Assembly: GCF_042682915.1 (NCBI RefSeq)
Contig: NZ_JBHUIW010000017.1
Location: 72,492-136,491 of the forward strand
Reading direction: 5' to 3'
DNA length: 64,000 nucleotides
Origin: Rhodoplanes azumiensis
GTDB taxonomy: Bacteria; Pseudomonadota; Alphaproteobacteria; Rhizobiales; Xanthobacteraceae
Both the position numbers and the translations under genes were made by a program. Shown here piece after piece: positions 44,315 through 53,288 of the stretch (its first letter is position 1; every line of letters starts with the position of its first letter). The notes below the pieces were generated by a model. It was not told the origin of the DNA. It saw nothing but the letters and a program-made list of their open reading frames with translations, and searched no databases.

Positions 44315-45184
44315 TCAGCGCTCGAGCCGGGCGATCAGGCTCGACGTGTCCCAGCGCCGGCCGCCCATCTCCTGGACGTCGGCGTAGAACTGGTCGACCA
44401 GCGCCGTGACCGGCAGCTTCGCCCCGTTGCGGCGTGCCTCGGCGAGCACGATGTCGAGATCCTTGCGCATCCAGTCGACCGCGAAGCCGAAGTCGAACTC
44501 GCCCGCCACCATGGTCTTGTAGCGGTTCTCCATCTGCCACGACTGGGCGGCGCCCTTGGAGATGGTCGAGATCAGCTTCTCGGTGTCGAGCCCGGCCCGC
44601 TTGGCGAAATGCAGCGCCTCGGCGAGGCCCTGGACGACACCGGCGATGCAGATCTGGTTGCACATCTTCGCCAATTGCCCGGCGCCGGCGGCCCCCATCA
44701 GCGTACACGCCCGGGCATAGGAGGCGATCACCGGCTCGGCGCGGGCATAGACGTCGGCGTCGCCGCCGCACATCACGGTGAGGACGCCGTTCTCGGCGCC
44801 GGCCTGGCCGCCCGAGACCGGCGCGTCGATCGCCGCGAAGCCGGCGGCGGCCGCAGCCCCGGCGAGCTCGCGCGCCACCTCGGCCGAGGCCGTCGTGTGG
44901 TCGACGAACACGGTGCCCTTGCCCATCGCCTGGAAGGCGCCGTCCGAACCGAGCGTCACCTGGCGCAGGTCGTCGTCGTTGCCGACGCAGGCCATCACGA
45001 AGTCCTGGCCCGCCGCTGCCTCGCGCGGCGTCGCGGCGGCGCGGCCGCCGAACTGCGCCACCCAGCGGGCCGCCTTGTCGGCCGAGCGGTTGAAGACCGT
45101 GACGTCGTGGCCGCCCTTCGTCACGAGGTGGCCGGCCATCGGGTAGCCCATCACGCCGAGGCCCAGAAAGGCGACTTTCGCCAT
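44315..45184 (-). CDS. 3-hydroxyisobutyrate dehydrogenase-family NAD(P)-dependent oxidoreductase
   Basis: A 289-residue beta-hydroxyacid dehydrogenase. The nucleotide motif is GLGVMGYPMAGHL, the substrate loop DAPVSGGQAGAENG, and the catalytic Lys lies in GAGQLAKMCNQI. Family members oxidise 3-hydroxyisobutyrate or reduce tartronate semialdehyde. The motif pattern does not separate these. The ATG at 45184 starts MAKVAFLG. Confidence 0.92.
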   Translation of the reverse strand: MAKVAFLGLGVMGYPMAGHLVTKGGHDVTVFNRSADKAARWVAQFGGRAAATPREAAAGQDFVMACVGNDDDLRQVTLGSDGAFQAMGKGTVFVDHTTASAEVARELAGAAAAAGFAAIDAPVSGGQAGAENGVLTVMCGGDADVYARAEPVIASYARACTLMGAAGAGQLAKMCNQICIAGVVQGLAEALHFAKRAGLDTEKLISTISKGAAQSWQMENRYKTMVAGEFDFGFAVDWMRKDLDIVLAEARRNGAKLPVTALVDQFYADVQEMGGRRWDTSSLIARLER

Positions 45185-45403
45185 GGTGTTGTCCTTTGGG
45201 TTGCGCGGCCCGCAGGCCGGCCGGGGGTCTGATCGGGGATTCTGCCGGGGGGTCTGCCGGGTGTCCTGTCGGAGGTGTGGCCCGCCGTCTTGCGGCCGCC
45301 ATCGGGGCTGGCTATGTGCCGGCATCGCCCGTGCCGTCAACCCGCCTCCTCGCGCGGGGGCGGCCGGGTTCGGGGGCGATGCTCGGGAAAGGACGGGGCC
45401 GGC

Positions 45404-45721
45404 ATGGCGTGGGTCTATCTGCTGCTCGCGGGGGTGTGCGAGATCGGCTGGCCGATCGGCCTCAAGCTCGGCTGGACCGAGCAGGGCATCCGCTGGCTGT
45501 GGATCGGCTTCGCGGTGCTGTGCCTGACGGCCAGCGGCATCCTGCTGTTCTTCGCCCAGCGCGACATCCCGATGGGCACGGCCTATGCGGTGTGGACCGG
45601 CATCGGGGCGGTCGGCGCCTTTCTGGTCGGGGTGGGGTTCTTCGGCGACCCGGGCTCGATGGTGCGCTTCGTCTCGGCCGGGCTGATCGTGCTCGGGATC
45701 GTCGGGCTGAAGATGGGGTGA
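45404..45721 (+). CDS. Small multidrug resistance family protein, SugE/Gdx-like
   Basis: A 105-residue four-helix exporter. Glu13 in LLLAGVCEIGWPIGLKLG is the proton/substrate site, and GTAYAVWTGIGAVGAFLVG is typical of the Gdx (SugE) branch that exports guanidinium. ATG 45404 follows a GGACGGGG-rich leader. I looked for guanidine riboswitch features in the 219-bp leader and found none I could support. Confidence 0.9.
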   Translation: MAWVYLLLAGVCEIGWPIGLKLGWTEQGIRWLWIGFAVLCLTASGILLFFAQRDIPMGTAYAVWTGIGAVGAFLVGVGFFGDPGSMVRFVSAGLIVLGIVGLKMG

Positions 45722-45757
45722 GCTTTCGCCGTCCCGTCGGGGAAGGCCTCTCGGCGT

Positions 45758-45860
45758 GTCGTTCCGGGGCGCGCCCAAGGCGCGAACCCGGAATCCAGCG
45801 GCGAACCGGGCTCCTTGGCTGGATTCCGGGGGCGGTGCTCCGCAGCGCCCGGGAATGACC
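45758..45860. repeat. Palindromic intergenic repeat, family B, copy 4
   Basis: It opens GTCGTTCCGGGGCGCGCCC and ends GCCCGGGAATGACC, with the paired inner arms GCGAACCCGGAATCCAGC and GGCTGGATTCCGGG. It lies 36 bp after the SMR exporter stop. Confidence 0.8.
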
Positions 45861-45998
45861 AATCATCCAAGCCTTTTCATCCAAGTCTTCGACGAGACGT
45901 AAACACGCGAAACGGCCGCCGTTGACCGGCGGCCGGCCGCCCCTATGTTCTCCGGACCACAGGATCCCGGCCGTTCGCGCCGGGCAGGGGAGACCAGC

Positions 45999-47171
45999 AT
46001 GGCGCCGACCAGGGACGACGTACTCGCGAGCCTTTCACGGGTGAAGACCCCGAGCGGCCTGGCGCTCACCGAGTCGGGCACCCTGTCCGAAATCGTCGTC
46101 GGCGACGGCAAGGTGTTCTTCTCGATCACGGTCGATGCCGCCACGGTGAAGGCGTGGGATCCGGTGCGGGCCGCGGCCGAGGCGGCCGTGAAGGCGATCC
46201 CCGGCGTGACCTCGGCCCTGGTGGCGCTGACGGCGGAGCGCGCCGGTGGTGGTTCGGGAGCCCGCGGGGCGGGTGCTGGTGCCGCCCGTCCGGCCGCGGC
46301 GCCGGCCGGCGGCGGGCACGCGCACGGAGGGCATGGGCACGCCCATGGCGGCGGCGCGCCGCAGCAGCCGGCCGTGCCGGGCGTCGCGTCGATCATCGCG
46401 GTCGCCTCCGGCAAGGGCGGGGTGGGAAAGTCGACCACCTCGGTCAATCTCGCGCTCGGGCTTCAGGCGATCGGCCTGCGCGTCGGCCTGCTCGACGCCG
46501 ATATCTACGGCCCCTCGGTGCCGCGCCTGCTCGGGCTCTCCGGCAAGCCGCAGATGGGCCCCGGCAACAAGCTGATCCCCCTGAAGGGCTACGGCCTCGA
46601 GGTGATGTCGATCGGCTTCCTGGTGGAAGAAGAGACGCCGATGATCTGGCGCGGCCCGATGGTGATGTCGGCGCTGACCCAGATGCTGCGCGAGGTCGAC
46701 TGGGGCACGCTCGACGTGCTGGTCGTCGACATGCCGCCCGGCACCGGCGACGCCCAGCTCACCATGGCCCAGCAGGTGCCGCTGCGCGGCGCCGTGATCG
46801 TCTCGACCCCGCAGGATCTCGCGCTGATCGACGCGCGACGTGGCATCGCCATGTTCGGCCGCGTGAACGTGCCGGTGCTCGGCGTCGTCGAGAACATGAG
46901 CTACTTCCTCTGCCCGAAATGCGGCGAGCGCTCCGACATCTTCGGCCACGGCGGCGCCCGCGACGAGGCCGCCCGCCTCGGCGTGCCGTTTTTGGGCGAG
47001 GTGCCGCTCCACATGGCGATCCGCGAGAACTCCGACGCCGGCCGCCCGGTGGTCGCGACCGAGCCCGACGGCCCGCACGCCGCGATCTATCGGGAGATCG
47101 CCGGAAAGGTGCGTGATCAGCTCGCGGGGGCGGGAGGGCGCGCAGCGCCGCGGATCGTCATCGAGGCGTGA
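45999..47171 (+). CDS. apbC: Mrp/ApbC/NBP35-family Fe-S cluster carrier ATPase
   Basis: A 390-residue P-loop scaffold that binds and passes on Fe-S clusters. An N-terminal MIP18-like domain (1-80) is followed by a flexible Ala/Gly linker with the His-rich run GGHAHGGHGHAHGGG (about 106-119). The ATPase domain has the deviant Walker A GKGGVGKST (138-146), and the cluster-binding CxxC is Cys305-Cys308 in FLCPKCGE. GGGGAG lies eight bases before the ATG. The stop is five bases from the end of an IS. Confidence 0.94.
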   Translation: MAPTRDDVLASLSRVKTPSGLALTESGTLSEIVVGDGKVFFSITVDAATVKAWDPVRAAAEAAVKAIPGVTSALVALTAERAGGGSGARGAGAGAARPAAAPAGGGHAHGGHGHAHGGGAPQQPAVPGVASIIAVASGKGGVGKSTTSVNLALGLQAIGLRVGLLDADIYGPSVPRLLGLSGKPQMGPGNKLIPLKGYGLEVMSIGFLVEEETPMIWRGPMVMSALTQMLREVDWGTLDVLVVDMPPGTGDAQLTMAQQVPLRGAVIVSTPQDLALIDARRGIAMFGRVNVPVLGVVENMSYFLCPKCGERSDIFGHGGARDEAARLGVPFLGEVPLHMAIRENSDAGRPVVATEPDGPHAAIYREIAGKVRDQLAGAGGRAAPRIVIEA

Positions 47172-47194
47172 GGGCTGATCTAAGAAGATCGGAT

Positions 47195-47668
47195 TCACGC
47201 GGAGTGGGTTGGCCTTACCAGCCTTCGAAGCATGATGCGGATCATGGCGAGGCGGACGAAGGCGGCGACGGTTCGGGCGTGACGCTCGAAATCGCGCGTC
47301 AGCCGGCGGCAGCGGCTGATCCAGGCGAAGGTTCGTTCGACGATCCAGCGTTTCGGCACGACCTCGAAGCCGGTGGCGCCGTCGCGCCGCTTGACCACCT
47401 CGATCCTCCACGACCCGGTCTGTGCCGCGGCCGCAGCGGCTTTCGGCCCCTGATAGCCGCCATCGGCGAAGACCCGATCGATGAAGGGGAACTGGCGGCG
47501 CGTTCGCTGATCGAGCACCAGCGCGACGCCGTCACGATCCTGGACGTCGGCCGGGTGAACCGCGACGTTCAACAACAGGCCGAGCGTGTCGACCAGGATG
47601 TGGCGCTTGCGTCCCTTGACCTTCTTACCCGCGTCGTAGCCTTGCGGGTCCAGCGCAGAGCCCCCTTT
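47195..47668 (-). CDS. IS5-family transposase, OrfB part (read by -1 frameshift)
   Basis: The catalytic C-terminal part: GYDAGKKVKGRKRHILVDTLGLLLNV, DRVFADGGYQG and GFEVVPKRWIVERTFAWI, giving the second Asp and the Glu of the DDE site, ending VRPTHSA at the stop. It lacks its own convincing start and joins OrfA by a -1 shift on AAAGGGG at 47662-47668. The fused protein would be about 280 residues. Confidence 0.8.
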   Translation of the reverse strand, partial: KGGSALDPQGYDAGKKVKGRKRHILVDTLGLLLNVAVHPADVQDRDGVALVLDQRTRRQFPFIDRVFADGGYQGPKAAAAAAQTGSWRIEVVKRRDGATGFEVVPKRWIVERTFAWISRCRRLTRDFERHARTVAAFVRLAMIRIMLRRLVRPTHSA

Positions 47669-48042
47669 TGAGCGGCCTTGCCGCTCTGGCTGTCGATGAT
47701 GGCCGCCGTCGGGCTGGCGTCGCGTCCGGCTTGCTCGCGGGCCGCCACGTAGAGAGCGTGGTGGATGCGCTCCAGCGCGCCCTCGCGATCCAGCAAGATG
47801 AAATAGGAATGCGCCGTGCTCTTGGGCGGCAGATCCTTCGGCAGCGCCTGCCACTGGCAGCCCGTCCACAGCACGTAGAAGATCGCGTCGAGAACCGCGC
47901 GCATATTCACCGACCGCCTGCGACCACCCCGCCGGGCCGGCGGGATCAGCGGCTCGATCAGCGCCCATTCGGCGTCGGTGAGATCGCTCGGATAACGAAG
48001 ACCGCGGCGGTCTGCGGCAACGCGGTGTTCGGGCTTCCACAT
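47569..48042 (-). CDS. IS5-family transposase, OrfA part
   Basis: 157 residues from ATG 48042: YPSDLTDAEWALIEPLIPPARRGGRRR, VLDAIFYVLWTGCQWQALP, then AAIIDSQSGKAAQKG containing the first catalytic Asp. After AAQKG the zero frame reads nonsense to the stop. Continuation in the -1 frame at the slippery site makes the full transposase. The frames are otherwise undamaged, so the element may be active. Confidence 0.8.
   Translation of the reverse strand: MWKPEHRVAADRRGLRYPSDLTDAEWALIEPLIPPARRGGRRRSVNMRAVLDAIFYVLWTGCQWQALPKDLPPKSTAHSYFILLDREGALERIHHALYVAAREQAGRDASPTAAIIDSQSGKAAQKGALRWTRKATTRVRRSRDASATSWSTRSACC
47662..47668 (-). promoter_or_regulatory. Programmed -1 frameshift heptamer in the IS
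   Basis: On the coding strand the zero-frame codons are CAA AAG GGG, so the heptamer A-AAG-GGG fits the X-XXY-YYZ slippery pattern. OrfB is in the -1 frame exactly here. Confidence 0.7.
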
Positions 48043-48100
48043 CGATGCCTCCGATGGCGAATCACGGAGACACTACGGAATCACAACCGATTCCCGAGAC

Positions 48101-50569
48101 TCAACAACTTCTCGGATCGGCTCTCAGGAAACGTTGAACTTCTCTCAGCAAAACCATCAATCCCGTATCGTAGGAAAAAAATCGCTCTGCCGATTCAGCC
48201 AAATCCCGAAGTTGTTGGGCCTGTTTGCCGTCGAGCTTCCCTCCATTTTTCAGGTAGTGATTTGCTCCTGAAAACCCAGTGAAGAACGGATGAATTGCGA
48301 TTCGGTTCATCCTCCCTTCGAGCTTGAAAGCTTCGGACACGGCGTTTAGCCCGTCTTTGAAGGCGGAAGAAAAGCGAGTCTCTCTGTGTTTCATTTCCTC
48401 GAAAAACACTTTCCCTAGTGTTGTTAAGGGAAGTGGGTGTCTTTCGACCTGCACAGCATGCTTTGCGTGGGATAGTGCTTGGTCCAGCAAGATTTCTTTG
48501 TTCTTGCTATTCGATTTTGCGTACTGGTCTAGTTTGAGAAGGGCGAACTGCTCCCAGTACCTTGAGTTCCAGCTCCAAAAGCGGCGCATGTTCAGAAAGA
48601 AATTCTCTGATTTTGATGGCAAAAGTCCTGAGACGACTTCGTCAAAATCAAATAGCCTGCTTCCGAGTCGAGCCTCCGGCGTGCGCTTTATAATCGCGGT
48701 CCGATTAACATACGGAGCCAAATGTGCTCCCAATGAAGAATAAACCTCTAACATAAATGACTCGTCAGTTTCCGATACTCGGCGAAGAAATCGTTGCCCT
48801 AGAACGGGGTTCGTTGGCAAGAGGTAGTCCCGGCGATCTCGGTCAAAAAAATCCAATGGTAAAATATCTTTACTATCTATTTGGTCCCTTAGATTTTCTG
48901 CTGGAAAAGCAGCTACAAGAATGGGGTAGGCAAGTCCAGGCTTGTAGCAATATGATGCAAGGGCGCACGCAAGATAGCGTTTAACACGGTTTTCGTCTGC
49001 CGCATCGAAAAGAGAGTCTAAAATTCGTTCCACGGGTCTAAAGTCATTCATCACCCGACATACTGCTATGGCTATCGGGTCCGAGACAAGTTCCTTCGAT
49101 AAAGGCTCTGCTTGTTCGGGCTTGTATCGATCTGTTGTGAGTCCATAAAAATGCATCTTGTCGATCAATTCGCGGGCCTCTGCCGAGTCAAATTTTTGTA
49201 AAGTTACGCGGTCAAATTCATTCCCTGCGAGAGTCTGAATCGCATATTGAATGCGGTACGAGCGTTCAAATCCGACTATTAAAAAGTCGTCTCTATGGAT
49301 CTCTCGATAAAGCGCAGTCATCGCAGGTGCGTGATCCGCAAAATTATCGCAAAATACTATAAACGGCTTAATAAGGTTATTAAAGATGCGCGCTGATAGA
49401 TTGATATCTGGAGTTCCGAGGTTGCGATAACTAAAAACACTAAATCCTTCAGCCGATAAATCGAACGCCAGTCTGCCTAAAACCGTGGACTTTCCTCCGC
49501 CTGCGACATCATCGACAATAAGAAAGTTCTTGTTCCATCGCCCGCGCTCGAACGGCGACTTGATAATAGTTTTGAGTTGGGAGGTAGATCTGCGTGATGC
49601 GTCGCGATTTAGAGAAATGTCTGACAGCGCCGGCTCTCGACCAACATAGAATCCGAGATCGGCATTCTCCTGTTCTTGCTTTGCGACAATGAAAGCAAAA
49701 TCTCGCGAGAACAGCGCGAGATCCTTATTATTGGGCTTGGTATTGAATGCCTTTTCAGTAAATCCAACAGCGGCTGAAGCCGGGAAGGGCCTCGTTGGGA
49801 AGGCGACATCTAGTTCAGCAAAAAACTCAAGAAGCGTTCCCGGGTACAGGATTAATCCGTGACGTTCGCAATCTCGAAGAGTTCCAGGGTCAGGAAACGG
49901 CTCAATTAAGAAGGATGGCCCCCGATCACGTCGCACTGTCGATGGAGTTCGGTTGGTAAGAAAATATTCTAGGTCTGGTTCTTCGAGACTGGTGCCCGCG
50001 ATAATAAACGGCTCCGTCGCAATTGTCTGCGCAAGAACGTCAATCCATGGGTTTCCGGGGCCCATGTTTCTAACATAATCAGGGAGCGAAAATACATAAC
50101 CGTCATCCGGCTTTCCTGCCCACCCATGAATATGTACAATTTGAAGGCTGTTGACGTCTTCCGGATTTCGATAAAGACTTTTGTGAGTAAATGGAATTGC
50201 GTGCTGATTAGATTTATTTGTTTTATAAGATGCCTCAATAACGTTGTCGACGTTTAGGGTGTAGATTCTGTTCCAGAAAAATCCCGGCAGCTTGTTTGCT
50301 GTGGGGCCGGGTGTGCAATTCGCGAAACGCTCGGTGATGAATTTAAGAACTTCATCATCCGAAAGTTGGGCGTACGCGCGTGATAATGAAGAGTTCTCTT
50401 TGAGTTCCTTCAGTTTAACGAGTTGCTTTCTGAGGGCGTCTCCAGTTGGAAGTGCTGCCAATTTACTGTCAAAGCTATCACAGCTGGCTCCGGCGCCCAG
50501 AAATAGTGAGTAGCGGCCCGCGAGTAGCGTGGGCTTGAGCTCATCCAAGTAGGTTGGATCGATTTTCAT
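48101..50569 (-). CDS. SIR2-like domain plus STAND-type P-loop NTPase, probable anti-phage defence protein
   Basis: An 822-residue protein in DNA clearly more AT-rich than its surroundings. Residues 1-255 look like a SIR2-type NAD-binding domain: FLGAGASCDS (23-32), TLNVDN with Asn106, and VHIHGW with the likely catalytic His148, then FIIAGTSLEEPDLEYFL. Residue 308 onward has YVGREPALSDI, a Walker A AGGGKST (356-362, Lys360) and a Walker B-like FIVFCDN (Asp408). The C-terminal half is helical, perhaps TPR-like. In known SIR2-STAND defence proteins the NTPase senses phage and SIR2 destroys NAD. The stop codon lies in the IS end, so the C-terminus may be cut. Confidence 0.8.
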   Translation of the reverse strand: MKIDPTYLDELKPTLLAGRYSLFLGAGASCDSFDSKLAALPTGDALRKQLVKLKELKENSSLSRAYAQLSDDEVLKFITERFANCTPGPTANKLPGFFWNRIYTLNVDNVIEASYKTNKSNQHAIPFTHKSLYRNPEDVNSLQIVHIHGWAGKPDDGYVFSLPDYVRNMGPGNPWIDVLAQTIATEPFIIAGTSLEEPDLEYFLTNRTPSTVRRDRGPSFLIEPFPDPGTLRDCERHGLILYPGTLLEFFAELDVAFPTRPFPASAAVGFTEKAFNTKPNNKDLALFSRDFAFIVAKQEQENADLGFYVGREPALSDISLNRDASRRSTSQLKTIIKSPFERGRWNKNFLIVDDVAGGGKSTVLGRLAFDLSAEGFSVFSYRNLGTPDINLSARIFNNLIKPFIVFCDNFADHAPAMTALYREIHRDDFLIVGFERSYRIQYAIQTLAGNEFDRVTLQKFDSAEARELIDKMHFYGLTTDRYKPEQAEPLSKELVSDPIAIAVCRVMNDFRPVERILDSLFDAADENRVKRYLACALASYCYKPGLAYPILVAAFPAENLRDQIDSKDILPLDFFDRDRRDYLLPTNPVLGQRFLRRVSETDESFMLEVYSSLGAHLAPYVNRTAIIKRTPEARLGSRLFDFDEVVSGLLPSKSENFFLNMRRFWSWNSRYWEQFALLKLDQYAKSNSKNKEILLDQALSHAKHAVQVERHPLPLTTLGKVFFEEMKHRETRFSSAFKDGLNAVSEAFKLEGRMNRIAIHPFFTGFSGANHYLKNGGKLDGKQAQQLRDLAESAERFFSYDTGLMVLLREVQRFLRADPRSC

Positions 50570-50852
50570 TGGTGCTCTCGCACGACGCGTTTAACCAAGC
50601 ATTGGAGACACAATACCACTTCTGGGGCGAGATCTCAATGTTCGATCGAGCGAATCTGAATGACTGACCTCAAAAGCAGCGATCGCTCGTGGTTGAATTG
50701 GGTCTTGCACGATCTGCGGTTAATGCGAAATCGCGTGACAGTGCTAAGATATTTTGTGGCATCTAGGTAATCTTTCGACCTCTCTCGACACCTATATTCT
50801 TGTTGTGAATGTGGCCCTAGCTTTGAGCGGGCGATTCGGTAATGTGCCCCAC
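50570..50852. other. AT-rich upstream region of the SIR2-STAND gene
   Basis: 283 bp, still AT-rich to about 50830, then returning to host-like GC. It must carry the promoter of the defence gene. No second gene of a defence operon is visible. Confidence 0.5.
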
Positions 50853-51179
50853 TTAGACCAGCACAAGACCATTCGGCGTCACGCCCGCAAACACTTTTTG
50901 CAGGCTCGCCGGGGGCAGGCCGTACATGCGGGCGAAGAGGCCGGCGAGGAGGGCGCGGTAGTCGGTGAGGACGGGAAAATCGCGGTTCTGGAAGAGGTGC
51001 TTCTCGTCGACCGCCACCTGCTCGCCGGCGAGGCGGCCGCCCGTCACGCCGCCGCCCAGCACCCAGTAGGTGCTGCCGTGGCCGTGATCGGTGCCGCGGT
51101 TGCCGTTCTCCCGAAAGGTGCGGACGAACTCGGAGATCACGACGACGACAGTGTCGTGCCACTGCCGGCCGATCTCTGA
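50853..51179 (-). pseudogene. DUF1501 protein, 3' fragment
   Basis: The frame reads GRQWHDTVVVVISEFVRTFRE, NGNRGTDHGHGSTYWVLGGG, AGEQVAVDEKHLFQNRDFPV and YGLPPASLQKVFAGV up to a TAA. This is the last quarter of a DUF1501 (secreted, sulfatase-like) protein, about 110 of some 400 residues. The 5' part is missing upstream of 51180. The GC content is host-like, so it probably marks where the island broke a resident gene. Confidence 0.8.
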
Positions 51180-51232
51180 GTGTCCGTCGTCGAGGGTGCG
51201 GCGTGAGGCGCTGGTGTCATAATCATGCTTCT

Positions 51233-51294
51233 ATATGAAAGGCTGCCTTCAACATGGACCGCCCCCGCTTCCATATGAAAGGCTGCCTTTCATA
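51233..51294. promoter_or_regulatory. Paired operator-like repeats
   Basis: ATATGAAAGGCTGCCTT occurs at 51233-51249 and again at 51273-51289, 40 bp apart. The second lies in a perfect palindrome, arms TATGAAAGG and CCTTTCATA with a 3-bp spacer (51274-51294). They lie 170-230 bp upstream of the 68-residue gene and beside the truncated DUF1501. Confidence 0.5.
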
Positions 51295-51463
51295 AAGCTG
51301 TCGGATTGCCCGGCGCGGCTCTCGGCCGATTGCACCGCGGAGCTGCCGCGGACCGTCTGCAAAACGTCATTCCCGGCCATTTTACCGGCGGCTGCCGGGT
51401 ACGGCTTGCCCCCCGCCGACTCCCGGTCTACTCCTGCCCCGACACAGCGAACGGGACGGTGAC

Positions 51464-51670
51464 ATGTCGAAGCAGGCGATGCGCGAGGAGACCGAGCGCC
51501 TGGTGCGGGAGGCGATCGAGCGTCGCGGCCTCACCATCAAGCAGGGCGACACCCGCATCGATGCGGTGTGCGGCAAGTGCGGCGCGACCAACAAGGTGAC
51601 GGCCCCCAAGGGCGAGCACCGGGTGCGCTACACCTGCAAGGACTGCGGCCACGCCCAGGCGACCCTGTAG
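51464..51670 (+). CDS. Small zinc-ribbon protein of unknown function
   Basis: A 68-residue protein. The first half is a charged helix (MREETERLVREAIERRGLTIKQG); the second holds two CxxC knuckles, CGKCGATN and TCKDCGHA, separated by about 19 residues, forming a likely zinc ribbon. A GGGACGG stretch precedes the ATG. I do not recognise a named family. Nucleic-acid binding is a reasonable guess from the fold. Confidence 0.75.
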   Translation: MSKQAMREETERLVREAIERRGLTIKQGDTRIDAVCGKCGATNKVTAPKGEHRVRYTCKDCGHAQATL

Positions 51671-51720
51671 GCGTGACGCTGACGGGGTGACGTCGCGACC
51701 GGGCGCCGGCCGCGGCGCGG

Positions 51721-51863
51721 TTCACCTCTCCCCGGCGGGGAGAGGTCGGGTCTCGCGCGATCGCGCGAGATCCGGGTGAGGGGGGCGAGGCTGTCATCAG
51801 CGCCGTAAACCCTCACCCCGACGCGCTTCGCGCGTCGCCCCTCTCCCTCAGGGAGAGGGTTCA
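51721..51863. repeat. Palindromic intergenic repeat, family C
   Basis: A compound of inverted repeats: CTCTCCCCGGCGGGGAGAGG, TCTCGCGCGATCGCGCGAGA, then GACGCGCTTCGCGCGTC and CTCTCCCTCAGGGAGAGG. Outer arms are inverted (TTCACCTCTCCC against GGGAGAGGGTTC). It lies just after atoC and the zinc-ribbon gene, which are convergent. Confidence 0.85.
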
Positions 51864-51872
51864 GCGCCGCTT

Positions 51873-53284
<1,412 letters not shown>

Positions 53285-53288
<4 letters not shown>

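Larger units (their letters stand above)
47176..48103 (-). mobile_element. IS5-family (IS427-group-like) insertion sequence
   Basis: About 928 bp with two overlapping transposase frames read on the minus strand. The proposed ends are imperfect inverted repeats: TGATCTAAGAAGATCGG at 47176-47192, and TGAGTCTCGGGAATCGG read from 48103 downward. They share TGA, TCT and ATCGG, but the exact ends and target duplication are uncertain. It separates apbC from the AT-rich SIR2 gene. Confidence 0.75.

Noticed and set aside
45185..45403. Guanidine riboswitch before the SMR exporter
   Set aside because: No convincing match to the conserved cores of the known guanidine classes.
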